From Micromonospora globbae (lineage in GTDB: Bacteria > Actinomycetota > Actinomycetes > Mycobacteriales > Micromonosporaceae), in contig NZ_RAQQ01000008.1 in NCBI RefSeq assembly GCF_003610785.1, positions 228,768 through 292,767 on the forward strand: a stretch of DNA of 64,000 nt, in the 5' to 3' direction. Position 1 is the first letter of the stretch, and each line of letters begins with the position of its first letter. The notes beneath the pieces were generated by a model. That model saw nothing but the letters and a program-made list of their open reading frames with translations, was not told the DNA's origin and ran no database searches. A program made the translations under genes and the position numbers. Shown here one piece after another: positions 20,897 to 29,340 of this stretch.

Positions 20897-22978
20897 TCAG
20901 GCGGCACGGCGGTAGCAGGTCACCGCCCCCGGTGCCTTGCGCGACGCGAACTCCTCCAGGCCCAGCTCAGGGGCCAGGTCGCGGGCCCGCCGGTTGCCGT
21001 TGTAGACACAGACGGTGCCGACGTCCAACCGCTGCATCGCCGCGGCCAGCTCCGACACCGGCGCGATCTCGTCGGCGCCGTCGGCGTACGCGGCCAGCTT
21101 GAGCCGGTCCTGGGCGAACTGGGAGTTCATGTCGTAGTCGACCAGGTAGCCGTTACGCGCCATGACCACCCGCACCTCGGTCGTGACGATCGGCATGGTG
21201 CGCATCAGCGTGGACGGAGCGAGCAGCAGACCCGGTGGACGGTCGTCGAGGTTCCACATCCAGAAGGCAATCTTCTGCCGCTGCTGGGGCAGCTTCCAGG
21301 TCGGCCGCTCGTGGACCTCCACGAAGCTGCGCGGGGACCACATCGGCGTCCCGGCTACCGCGAAGACACCCACCAGCACCGCGGCGGTCGCGGCGCCGAC
21401 CGCCGCGCGCACGCCGGCCACCCGGGTCAGCGGCGGGAGGTCGATCGTGCAGAGCAGGCCGACCAGGGCCGGCAGCGGCAGGAACCAGGGCACCCGCCAG
21501 AGCACGGCCGTCAATCCCGACGCCGCACTGAGCGCCTCGAGCACACCCGGGACCAGCAGCACGCTCATCGTGGCGGTCCCGCAGGCCACGAACAGCGCGG
21601 GTGTGCCGCGACGGACCAGGAACGGCCCGAACCAGATCGCGAGTCCGCAGATCACCCCGAGGACCCCGATCAGGAGCGTCCGCCGGTAGGTGCCCTCCGC
21701 GTCGAAGAACTGGGCGCCGGCGATCACCGAGGTCATCGGGCCCAGGGCGAGCCGGGTGACGATCACCGAACCGATCGGGTACGCCATGACGGCGACACCC
21801 GCGACGAGGGCGTCACGCCAGCGGCCGACGAGGAGCATGCCGAGCCCGGCCGCCCCCACCAGGAGCGGCAGGATCATCACCGAGGTCGACGTGAGGCCGG
21901 TCGCCACGATCGAGAGCGCGACGATCGCCGCGAGGTCCCGCCGCGAGCGGCTGTCGAACCACCGGGTGAGGTAGACCCACATCAGCGGGACCACCGCCGA
22001 CACGAACATCCCCTTGCCCTCGTGCAGGCGGGGGAGGTGGAAGGTGCCGAGGGCGGCGTCGTCGCCGCACACGAAGGCGAGGAAGGCGAGCGCGACGACG
22101 AACGCCAGCACCGGCCGACGCGGCGCCCAGCGCTGGATGAGCCGCCACAACGACAGCACGGCCAGCACGGCGAGGACCGGAAGCAGCACGTACCAGGTGG
22201 CCGAGGCGGCGTGCATGCCGAACACCCGGCCGAGGGCACCGGCCAGCACCTCGATCGACGCGATCGGCGGCTGCGATGACAGCGGCGGGGCGACCTGCTC
22301 GGTGAAGAGGAAGTCGCGCAGCGGCACGATGTCCCGCTCGGCCACCCAGACCGACTTGCCCACGTAGAACACGTCGTCCGGAGTGTTGCGGGCGATGAAG
22401 AGCGAGGCGACACCGACGAGCCCTGAGACGACCAGGGCGAACGCGGACTGCCAGGTCCCCTGCGCGGGGACGCCGCTGCCGGCGCCCGAGGAGGAGAGCC
22501 ACGCGCGGCGGGTCAGCAGGACCGCGCCGAGGGCCGCGACCAGCCCGGCGAGCGCCGGAACCCACCAGGAGAGCCCGTCCAGGCCGGCGGTCAGGGCGGC
22601 CACCGCACCGGCCGCGACGGTCGGCAGCAGCCAGCGTCGATCCAGCGCCGCCCCTGCCGTGGGGCCGACCGGTCCGTCACCGCCGTCGGCCGACACGGAC
22701 GCCCGGCGGCGCCGCCAGAGCCGCACCACGACGAGCCCGGCGACGAGCACACAGCAGACCAGCCAGACCAGGAAGGTCACCGACGGCCGGAGATCGAACA
22801 GGAATGCCGCGTGGTAGAGCACGGTCCAGAGCGCGAAGGCGTAGACCGCGGCGTCGGTGAGCAGCGCGGGGAGGAGAGCGACGAGCGAGGCGAGCAGCCC
22901 CCTCGTCACCCGCTCGCCCTCGCCGGACCGCACCGGCACATCGTTCCGCTCGGGCACGAGGGAATCCACTTTCGGCAC
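20897..22978 (-). CDS. Large polytopic membrane protein, GT-C-like
   Basis: A 693-residue protein with about 12-13 hydrophobic segments and a soluble C-terminal ~130 residues. The loop after the fifth or so helix has an acidic pair (NTPDDVFYVGKSVW) and an aromatic/acidic LRDFLFTEQVAPP, reminiscent of GT-C glycosyltransferases, but I do not recognise the family. The GTG start has AAGGA 8 nt upstream. It is followed by the TagF-like gene on the same strand (135 nt apart), so a role in glycopolymer assembly or modification outside the membrane is plausible. The last residues AVTCYRRAA are soluble. Confidence 0.55.
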   Translation of the reverse strand: MPKVDSLVPERNDVPVRSGEGERVTRGLLASLVALLPALLTDAAVYAFALWTVLYHAAFLFDLRPSVTFLVWLVCCVLVAGLVVVRLWRRRRASVSADGGDGPVGPTAGAALDRRWLLPTVAAGAVAALTAGLDGLSWWVPALAGLVAALGAVLLTRRAWLSSSGAGSGVPAQGTWQSAFALVVSGLVGVASLFIARNTPDDVFYVGKSVWVAERDIVPLRDFLFTEQVAPPLSSQPPIASIEVLAGALGRVFGMHAASATWYVLLPVLAVLAVLSLWRLIQRWAPRRPVLAFVVALAFLAFVCGDDAALGTFHLPRLHEGKGMFVSAVVPLMWVYLTRWFDSRSRRDLAAIVALSIVATGLTSTSVMILPLLVGAAGLGMLLVGRWRDALVAGVAVMAYPIGSVIVTRLALGPMTSVIAGAQFFDAEGTYRRTLLIGVLGVICGLAIWFGPFLVRRGTPALFVACGTATMSVLLVPGVLEALSAASGLTAVLWRVPWFLPLPALVGLLCTIDLPPLTRVAGVRAAVGAATAAVLVGVFAVAGTPMWSPRSFVEVHERPTWKLPQQRQKIAFWMWNLDDRPPGLLLAPSTLMRTMPIVTTEVRVVMARNGYLVDYDMNSQFAQDRLKLAAYADGADEIAPVSELAAAMQRLDVGTVCVYNGNRRARDLAPELGLEEFASRKAPGAVTCYRRAA

Positions 22979-23204
22979 GGCACATCCTTGGACTGGGTGA
23001 CGGACGAGGTGGTGGGACGAGCGCCGGGCGAAGTGCCCCGCGGCTGTCCGGGCGGCAGCCTACCCGACGCTCGGCGTCACCCGTACCGCCGTGGACCGGA
23101 CGACACCCGACGATCGGCGCCATCGGGCACAGGCGATGCGGGGCGGGCGGAATCGCCCGGCGTCCGGATGTTCCGGACACCAGGCGAAACGCGTCCGTAC
23201 CCGG

Positions 23205-24170
23205 TCAGGCGGGCGTGTCCTCGAAGAGCCGGCCGACGGCCCGGTGCGCCGGCAGGATCCGCTGCCGCTCCAGGTCGGCGTCGGCGGTGCCGGCGAGGAT
23301 GTCGAGGAAGTGGTCGAGCTGGGCGGCCAGCGGCTCGCGGTTCGTGAGCAGCTCCGGCACCTCGATGATGCTCTGCTGCCGGTAGCCGCGGCCGTCCGGC
23401 GTGGCGGCGTCCAGGGACACGTGCCGGTAGATGGTCACGTCCTTGCGAATCAGATCGGCCTCGATGAGCCGGTCGACCTCGCTGATCACCAGCGTCCGCA
23501 CCTTGCGCTGACCGATGCGGCTCGCGGAGACGTTCGCCACGGCGCCGTTGCCGAAGCTCAGCAACGTCTCGGCCACGTCCTCCGCCTCGGCCAACGAGTC
23601 CGGGTGGAAGTGGCCGAGCGTCCCCCGCACCGCCGCCGGCTCCTCGCCGCCGAACGCCTGGATCGCCAGGTCGACGTCGTGGATGAGCAGGTCCCACGCG
23701 ACGCCGGTGCGGATCCGCGGCGCGTACGGCGAGTGCCGGGTGGCGGTCAGGTGCACCGGGCGGTCGATCAGGGCGAGAGCCGTCAGCACGGCCGGGTTGA
23801 ACCGCTCCAGCAGACCGCAGAGCAGCGGCAGGCCGGCCTTCTCGGCGGTGGCGACGATGTCCTCGGTCTCGGCGAGGCTGCCGCAGACCGGCTTCTCGAT
23901 GAGCAGCGGCTTGTCGGCGGCGAGGACCTGGTGGGCGAGACCGTGGTGGAACTCGGTGGGCGCCGCGATCACCACGGCGTCGACGTCGGAGAGGTCGTCG
24001 ACGTTCGGCGCCCAGCTGGCGCCGTACCGCTCCGCCATCTGCTCGCCGACCGGCCGTCGGGGCTCGATCACGCGGGCCAGCTCGGCCCGCTCGGACTGGG
24101 CGATCACACGGGCGTGCAGGGAGCCCATCACCCCGGTGCCGACCAGGGCGAAACGCAGCTTCGCGGTCAC
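23205..24170 (-). CDS. Gfo/Idh/MocA-family oxidoreductase (WbpB-like)
   Basis: A 321-residue NAD(P)-dependent sugar oxidoreductase. The Rossmann motif is ALVGTGVMGSLHARVI, followed by the family signature LIEKPVCGSLAETEDI and the catalytic-region WDLLIHDVDLAIQAFGG (Asp/His). In UDP-diacetamidouronate synthesis, WbpB oxidises the 3-hydroxyl so that WbpE can transaminate it. The GTG start at 24170 overlaps the stop of the aminotransferase by 4 nt (GTGA), which fits a WbpE-WbpB pair. The upstream 28 codons of the longer frame are Arg/Pro-rich and rejected. The actual sugar is inferred only. Confidence 0.8.
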   Translation of the reverse strand: MTAKLRFALVGTGVMGSLHARVIAQSERAELARVIEPRRPVGEQMAERYGASWAPNVDDLSDVDAVVIAAPTEFHHGLAHQVLAADKPLLIEKPVCGSLAETEDIVATAEKAGLPLLCGLLERFNPAVLTALALIDRPVHLTATRHSPYAPRIRTGVAWDLLIHDVDLAIQAFGGEEPAAVRGTLGHFHPDSLAEAEDVAETLLSFGNGAVANVSASRIGQRKVRTLVISEVDRLIEADLIRKDVTIYRHVSLDAATPDGRGYRQQSIIEVPELLTNREPLAAQLDHFLDILAGTADADLERQRILPAHRAVGRLFEDTPA

Positions 24171-25267
24171 GCGCCCACCGCCGCGCGGACGGCCTCGACG
24201 ATCTGGTCGAGCTCGCTGTCGGTCAGGTGGTGGTGCACCGGCAGGGAGACGCACTGCCGCACCACCCGCTCGGTCACCGGAGCCGGGTCGGCCACGACGC
24301 GCGGGTGGTCGCGGTAGCAGTCGTAGTCGTAGACCGTCTTCGGGTAGTAGATGCCGCAGCCCACGCCCCGCTCGGTCAGCCGGGCGATCACCTCGTCCCG
24401 GGTCACCGGGGCCTCGTCCGTGACGAGCACCGTGTACTGGTGCCAGACGTGCGACCGGCCCGGCAGCTCGGTCGGCAGGCGCAGCCCGGGCACGTCGGCG
24501 AGGCCGGCGGAGAGCCGGGCCGCGTTGTCCTTGCGGCGCTTCACGTTCTCGCCGTACGCGGCGATCTGCGGAATGCCGAGCGCGGCCTGCAGGTCGGTGA
24601 GGCGATAGTTGTGGCCGGCCACCTCGTACTGGTAGCGCTGGCGCATGCCCTGGTTGCGCAGCACCCGCAGCCGGTCGGCGAGGGTCGCGTCGTTGGTGGT
24701 GATCATGCCGCCCTCACCGGTGGTGAGGTTCTTGGTGGCGTACAGCGAGAAGGTGCCGAGGCCGAAGCTGCCGGCGCCGCGCCCGGAGATCGTCGCGCCG
24801 AGTGACTGCGCGGTGTCCTCCACGAGGCCGAGCCCGTGCCGCTCGGCGAGGGGGGCGATGCTGTCCATGTCGGCGGGCTGGCCGTACAGGTGGACCGGCA
24901 TCAGCACCTTGGTACGCGGGCCGATCGCGGCGGCCAGCGCCTCGGGGTCGACGCAGAAGTCGTCCTCGCGGATGTCGGCGAACCGTGCGGTGGCACCCGC
25001 CTCGAGGATCGCGTTCAGCGTGGCGACGAAGGTGAACGGGCTGGTCACGACCTCGTCGCCGGGCTGAAGGTCGAGCACCTGGAGGGCGGCCACGAGGGCC
25101 GTGGTGCCGTTGTTGACCGCGACCGCGTGCTCGACGCCGACCAGATCGGCGAACTCGCGCTCCAGCCGGGCCACCATCGGCCCCTGCGCGATGACGCCCG
25201 AGCGGATCACCTCCACCGCCAGTCTCTCGGCCGCCTCGTCCAGCTTGACGACGGAAATCGGGATCAC
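24167..25267 (-). CDS. DegT/DnrJ/EryC1/StrS sugar aminotransferase (WbpE-like)
   Basis: A 366-residue PLP-dependent aminotransferase acting on nucleotide-linked keto sugars. The PLP lysine is Lys179 in FSLYATKNLTTGEGG. NNGTTALVAALQVLDLQPGD (from residue 52) and EDTAQSLGA are also typical. GTG at 25267 is chosen because AAGGAGAG lies 6 nt upstream. It overlaps the Gfo/Idh gene by 4 nt, so the two are coupled. Together with the WbpD-like gene at 18388 this suggests a 2,3-diamino sugar; a WbpA-like dehydrogenase is not present in the window. Confidence 0.85.
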   Translation of the reverse strand: MIPISVVKLDEAAERLAVEVIRSGVIAQGPMVARLEREFADLVGVEHAVAVNNGTTALVAALQVLDLQPGDEVVTSPFTFVATLNAILEAGATARFADIREDDFCVDPEALAAAIGPRTKVLMPVHLYGQPADMDSIAPLAERHGLGLVEDTAQSLGATISGRGAGSFGLGTFSLYATKNLTTGEGGMITTNDATLADRLRVLRNQGMRQRYQYEVAGHNYRLTDLQAALGIPQIAAYGENVKRRKDNAARLSAGLADVPGLRLPTELPGRSHVWHQYTVLVTDEAPVTRDEVIARLTERGVGCGIYYPKTVYDYDCYRDHPRVVADPAPVTERVVRQCVSLPVHHHLTDSELDQIVEAVRAAVGA

Positions 25268-25498
25268 AACAGCTCTCCTTGGGGTATGGGGCAGCGTGCA
25301 GACGGTAGCAGCGCGAGCGACGTCCGGCACACCTGGACCACTCTGCCGGGGGCTCCACCGGCGGCCGGGCCCGGGGCGCCACTGGTGGCCGGCGCGCCGG
25401 CCGCCCCGTCTCGTGGCGGGCGCCTCTCTGCGCTACTCTCGGCGAATTGTGCAGGCGACCCCCGGGCGTCTCGGGGCGAGGCAAGGGACAGGACGGCC

Positions 25499-26641
25499 GT
25501 GGCAGAGACCGCGACGCAGGTCGAGACGGTAACCGCATCGCCCACCGGGGCAGGCGCCACGAAGGGTCGCTCCCGATGGCTCTCGCTGGGCGTCCGCGTC
25601 GTGGTGGTCGTGGCGATCGCCGCCGGCATGGTCTGGAGCGTGGTCAGCCAGTGGCCGCAGGTACGCGAGACCTGGCTGGGCCTCGCCTGGCCGTCCGTGG
25701 TACTGGCCGTGCTCGCCGTGCTCGCCGGCATGTTCGCCAACTCGATGGCCTGGCGGGCCGCGGCGGAGGACCTCGAGCACCGCGTCTCCGTGACGGCCGC
25801 CCTGCGGATCTGCATGGTGGGCCAGCTCGGCAAGTACATCCCGGGCAGCGTCTGGGCGTACGTGCTGCAGATGGAGCTGGGCCGGCGGGCCGGCCTGCCG
25901 CGGGCCCGGGCGTTCCTGGCCACCCTGGTCGCGCTCGGTCTGGGTGTCGTGGCGGCGCTCGGCGTCGGGCTGCTCAGCCTGCCCTCACTGCTCGACGCCA
26001 CCGCCGACTCCGGCGCCGAGTACGCCGAGCCGGTCCGGGTCGCGCTCTACATCGTCGCGGTCCTGTTCCCGATCGCGTTGATCTGCGCCGTTCCGCCCGT
26101 GCTGACCCGGCTCATCCAGATCGCGCTGAAGGTTCTGCGCCGCGCTCCGCTGCAGCATCAGCTCACCCTCCCCGGCGTGCTGCGGGTGGTGGGCTGGAGC
26201 GCGCTCGGCTACGCGCTCTTCGGCGTGCACCTGTGGCTGCTGGCCAACGCCCAGGCCGCACCGGGTTTCGGCGGTCTGCTGCGCAGCATCGGGTCGTTCG
26301 CCATCGCGATGACCGTGGGCATGTTCGCGTTCCTCTCCCCCTCCGGTCTCGGCGTCCGCGAGGCGGTGCTGGTGGCGACCATGGCCCCCTTCCTCACCGG
26401 GGCCGGCGGGATCGGCGCGGCCACCGGCATCGCGCTCGCCTCGCGACTGATCTTCACGGTGGCCGACCTGCTCGCCGCGGGCATCGCCACGCTGTCCAGT
26501 GTGCGGCAGCTGCGCAGGACCACCGGGACACGGGCGGTTCCGGCCGCCGGGGACGAGCCGGGCTCGGCGACGGCCGGTGCGGAGCTTCCGTCGCCGCGGT
26601 CGGGTGCCGACGCGCCGGCCGCCCCGCTGTCCGCCCCCTGA
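25499..26641 (+). CDS. Lysylphosphatidylglycerol synthase-type (UPF0104) membrane protein
   Basis: A 380-residue polytopic protein with about eight hydrophobic segments. It has the family features NSMAWRAAAEDL, the conserved GQLGKYIPGSVWAYVLQMELG and FLSPSGLGVREAVLVA. The family is the LPG-synthase TM/flippase-like domain, implicated in moving lipids or lipid-linked glycans across membranes. The N-terminal ~30 residues and the C-terminal ~55 are low-complexity and cytoplasmic. GTG at 25499 is chosen because the hydrophobic domain begins soon after. It is surrounded by glycan genes, so a lipid-linked sugar substrate is plausible but unproven. Confidence 0.75.
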   Translation: MAETATQVETVTASPTGAGATKGRSRWLSLGVRVVVVVAIAAGMVWSVVSQWPQVRETWLGLAWPSVVLAVLAVLAGMFANSMAWRAAAEDLEHRVSVTAALRICMVGQLGKYIPGSVWAYVLQMELGRRAGLPRARAFLATLVALGLGVVAALGVGLLSLPSLLDATADSGAEYAEPVRVALYIVAVLFPIALICAVPPVLTRLIQIALKVLRRAPLQHQLTLPGVLRVVGWSALGYALFGVHLWLLANAQAAPGFGGLLRSIGSFAIAMTVGMFAFLSPSGLGVREAVLVATMAPFLTGAGGIGAATGIALASRLIFTVADLLAAGIATLSSVRQLRRTTGTRAVPAAGDEPGSATAGAELPSPRSGADAPAAPLSAP

Positions 26642-26666
26642 GCCGCCTCCGGCACCGAACGTCGAA

Positions 26667-26704
26667 CGGCGCTGCCTCCCGACCCGGGTCGGGAGGCAGC
26701 GCCG
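26667..26704. terminator. Perfect 19+19 bp palindromic terminator
   Basis: A 38-nt perfect palindrome (each arm CGGCGCTGCCTCCCGACCC or its complement) lies 26 nt after the UPF0104 stop and 13 nt before the converging GT4 stop. A strong bidirectional terminator is the simplest reading. Confidence 0.85.
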
Positions 26705-26716
26705 TCTCGTGTCACG

Positions 26717-27901
26717 TCAGCGGCGGGACGCCGCCATCTCGGTGAGCACCTCCAGGTGCCGCTGGAGCACCCGGTCCAGGCTGAACCGTTCCCGGATGAG
26801 GGCCTGACCGTTGAGGCCGATCTGCTTGGCGAGGCCGGGTTCGGTGAGGGCGGAGATCAGGCGCTTGGCCAACCCCGCGACGTCGCCCGGCTGGCTGAGC
26901 AGGACGTTCTCGCCGTCGCGCAGCGCGATCCCGGGGAAGTTGTCGGCTCGCGCCGGCGCGACGACCGGCACGCCGGCGGCCATCGCCTCGAGGGTCGCGG
27001 TGCCCAGGCCCAGCCCCTGCTCGTGCGACTCGACGGTGGCGGCGGCGAGGTAGTCCGGAATCTCGCTCTTGGCCACCTTGCCGGCGGCGATGACGGCGTG
27101 CTCGACGCCGAGGGACCGCGCCCGCTCGGCGAACAGGTTGTAGTAGACCTGCCCGCAGATCAGGAGCTTGGCGTCGGGCACGGCGGCCAGCACCTCGGGC
27201 AGCGCCTCGACGAGGGCGACCCGGTCCCGCAGCGGGATGACGTGTCCCACCGACAGGATCACCGGGGAGTTCCCCAGTTCGTGGCGGTCGCGGATCCGCT
27301 GGCCGTCGCCGCCGAGCACCCAGTCGGGGTCCACGCCCACGGGGATCGGCACCAGTCCCGAGTACGCGCCGTGGTACCGGGACTCGATGTACTCCTGCAT
27401 GAGCACGTCCATGACCACGAGGCGCGGCTTGGACCGCCACATGAACGGCTTGACCATCGCGGCGTCGAGGCCCCGGAACACCTTCGCGTACCGGGCCCTC
27501 GGGTTCTCCAGCCGGGTGTGGATGGACAGCAGGACCGGCACCCCGCGCTTGCGCGCGTACAGCGAGGTCGCCCAGGTCAGGTCGAAGAACTGCCCGTGCT
27601 GGTGGATGACGTCCGGCCGGAAGTCGTCGAGCAGCCGGCGCACGCGGCGTAGCAGGCTCGGCCGGCTCGTGAACGAGATGTCGAAGCTCACGGCGAGCCG
27701 CGTCTGCGGCAGCATGAACGCCGGCAGCCGCACGATCCGCAGCCCGTCGCGCTCCTCGATCTCGGGGGCGTCCTGATAGGCGGCGGTGAGCACCAGCACC
27801 TCGTGGCCCTCGGCGGCGTACCCCCGGGCGAGCGACTCGGACAGGTGCGAGCTGCCTCCCGCGCGCGGCGGGAAGAAGTTGTTGACGACTGCGATACGCA
27901 C
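26717..27901 (-). CDS. Glycosyltransferase family 4
   Basis: A 394-residue GT-B enzyme. The N-terminal domain begins MRIAVVNNFFPPRAGGSSH, typical of GT4, with VIHQHGQFFDL. The C-terminal donor-binding domain carries ILSVGHVIPLRD and the ESHEQGLGLGTATLEAMAAG (E-x7-E) motif. It is probably cytoplasmic and adds a hexose-type residue to a lipid-linked glycan. It lies 13 nt downstream of the hexapeptide acyltransferase in a four-gene minus-strand run (30480 to 26717) with an aminotransferase and an SDR, so it may transfer the amino sugar these make. Donor and linkage are unknown. Confidence 0.85.
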   Translation of the reverse strand: MRIAVVNNFFPPRAGGSSHLSESLARGYAAEGHEVLVLTAAYQDAPEIEERDGLRIVRLPAFMLPQTRLAVSFDISFTSRPSLLRRVRRLLDDFRPDVIHQHGQFFDLTWATSLYARKRGVPVLLSIHTRLENPRARYAKVFRGLDAAMVKPFMWRSKPRLVVMDVLMQEYIESRYHGAYSGLVPIPVGVDPDWVLGGDGQRIRDRHELGNSPVILSVGHVIPLRDRVALVEALPEVLAAVPDAKLLICGQVYYNLFAERARSLGVEHAVIAAGKVAKSEIPDYLAAATVESHEQGLGLGTATLEAMAAGVPVVAPARADNFPGIALRDGENVLLSQPGDVAGLAKRLISALTEPGLAKQIGLNGQALIRERFSLDRVLQRHLEVLTEMAASRR

Positions 27902-27914
27902 GGGAGGGGATCTC

Positions 27915-28382
27915 CTAGCTCTCCGCTACGGGCACGAACCGGACATCGCTACCGTCCAGCTCTACTGTGGAGACGACCCGGGCCGGGACCCCCGTCACGA
28001 CCGTCCCGGGCGGCACGTCTCTGGTCACCACGGCGCCCGCGCCGATGACGGCACCGTCACCGATCGTGACGCCCATCATGATGGTCGCGTTCGCCCCGAC
28101 GAAGACACGGTCGCCGATCACGACCGGCGCCCGGTCCACCGAACCATAGGCGCGCCCGGACACGCAACGCCGCGCGGTCGAGTGCGTGTAGATCTGCGCC
28201 CCGCAGCTGATGTCGCAACCCGCGCCGATCGTCAGTCCGCCGGAACCGTCGATGACGGTGAACGCGCCGATCCACGTCCCGGGGCCGATCACCGGCTCGC
28301 CGATGATCCAGGCGTGGGGGTTGTAGGGGTTGGCCGGGAGCCCGTGCGACGACGGACTCCCGGCGTCCGACGGCTGGGTCAC
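27915..28382 (-). CDS. Hexapeptide-repeat acyltransferase
   Basis: A 155-residue left-handed beta-helix transferase (GEPVIGPGTWIGAFTVIDG, IGDRVFVGANATIMMGV, VIGAGAVVTRDVPPGTVV). The sequence IYTHSTARRCVSGRAYG is the loop that usually carries the catalytic histidine. It starts with GTG overlapping the stop of the SDR by 4 nt. With the upstream aminotransferase it could acetylate an amino sugar nucleotide (PerB/FdtC/PglD-type chemistry), though this member is of the WbbJ/maa sort. The acyl acceptor is not determinable. Confidence 0.75.
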   Translation of the reverse strand: MTQPSDAGSPSSHGLPANPYNPHAWIIGEPVIGPGTWIGAFTVIDGSGGLTIGAGCDISCGAQIYTHSTARRCVSGRAYGSVDRAPVVIGDRVFVGANATIMMGVTIGDGAVIGAGAVVTRDVPPGTVVTGVPARVVSTVELDGSDVRFVPVAES

Positions 28383-29311
28383 GCCACCTCGGTCTTGATC
28401 AGGTCGGTCATCCCGTCCTCGACGGCGATGGTCGGCTCCCAGCCGAGGACCTCACGGGCCCGGGTGATGTCCGCCGCGCGGCGGCTCACGAGCACCTCGC
28501 GCGGGTTGAACTGCGGCTCGACGTCGACGCCGACGGCCTTGATGAGGATCTCGGCCAGGGTGGCGATCGAGGTGTCGATGCCGGTGCCGATGTTGATCGG
28601 CACGTTCCCCTGCTCGGCCTCCATCGCCATGACCACGGCACGCGCGATGTCGTGGACGTGGATGAAGTCCATCGACTGCTCGCCCTTGCCGTCGATCACC
28701 GGCGGCTCACCGTTCTTCAGCCGCTTCACGAAGTGGTTGATCACGGAGGTGTAGTAGGCGGTCGGCTTCTGGCCCGGGCCGTACACGTTGAAGAAGCGCA
28801 GCGCGATCCAGTTCAGGCCCTTGCTGCGCTGGTAGAACCCGAGCAGGTCCTCACCGGCGCGCTTCGAGATGCAGTACGGCGTCAACGGGTCGAGCCGGTC
28901 GTCCTCGTGCATCGGCAGCTTCTTCGGGTCGCCGTACACCGAGGCCGACGACGCGAACACCAGTCGCTTGACGCCGTGGTCGGCGGCGGCGGCGAACACG
29001 TTGTGGTTGCCGACCATGTTGATGTCGATCGACTCGTACGGGTCCGCCTGGCTCTTGTTGATCGAGACCGCCGCGAGGTGGATGACGTACTCGCAGCCCT
29101 TCATGGCCGCGTGGACGGCGCCGCCGTAGCGGACGTCCTGGTCGATCAGTTCCACGTCACCGGTCGCCACGAGCTCGTTGATCCGATCCCGGTCACCGCG
29201 GAACATGTTGTCGAAGATGCGGACCTTGTAGCCCTTCTCCAACAGCATCGGCACCACGTGCAGGCCGATGAAGCCGGCACCTCCGGTGATGAAGACGGTC
29301 TGCTTCGACAT
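28379..29311 (-). CDS. NAD-dependent epimerase/dehydratase (nucleotide-sugar SDR)
   Basis: A 310-residue extended SDR acting on nucleotide sugars. TGGAGFIGLHV at residues 8-18 binds NAD. HLAAVS is followed by the Ser-Tyr-Lys catalytic set (ASSASVYGD, then YCISKRAGE). The NVYGPGQ and MDFIHVHDIARAV elements are like UDP-glucose/GlcNAc 4-epimerases and related dehydratases. The ATG at 29311 is chosen because the fold begins there. It sits 29 nt after the aminotransferase and overlaps the acyltransferase by 4 nt. Epimerase versus dehydratase activity cannot be separated by eye. Confidence 0.85.
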   Translation of the reverse strand: MSKQTVFITGGAGFIGLHVVPMLLEKGYKVRIFDNMFRGDRDRINELVATGDVELIDQDVRYGGAVHAAMKGCEYVIHLAAVSINKSQADPYESIDINMVGNHNVFAAAADHGVKRLVFASSASVYGDPKKLPMHEDDRLDPLTPYCISKRAGEDLLGFYQRSKGLNWIALRFFNVYGPGQKPTAYYTSVINHFVKRLKNGEPPVIDGKGEQSMDFIHVHDIARAVVMAMEAEQGNVPINIGTGIDTSIATLAEILIKAVGVDVEPQFNPREVLVSRRAADITRAREVLGWEPTIAVEDGMTDLIKTEVA

Positions 29312-29340
29312 GGCGGGAGCCTGTCCTTCCTGTGGGGGGA

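Noticed and set aside
18950..22279. 1109-codon plus-strand open frame
   Set aside because: Antisense to the TagF-like and membrane protein genes; low-complexity Arg/Gln/His translation.
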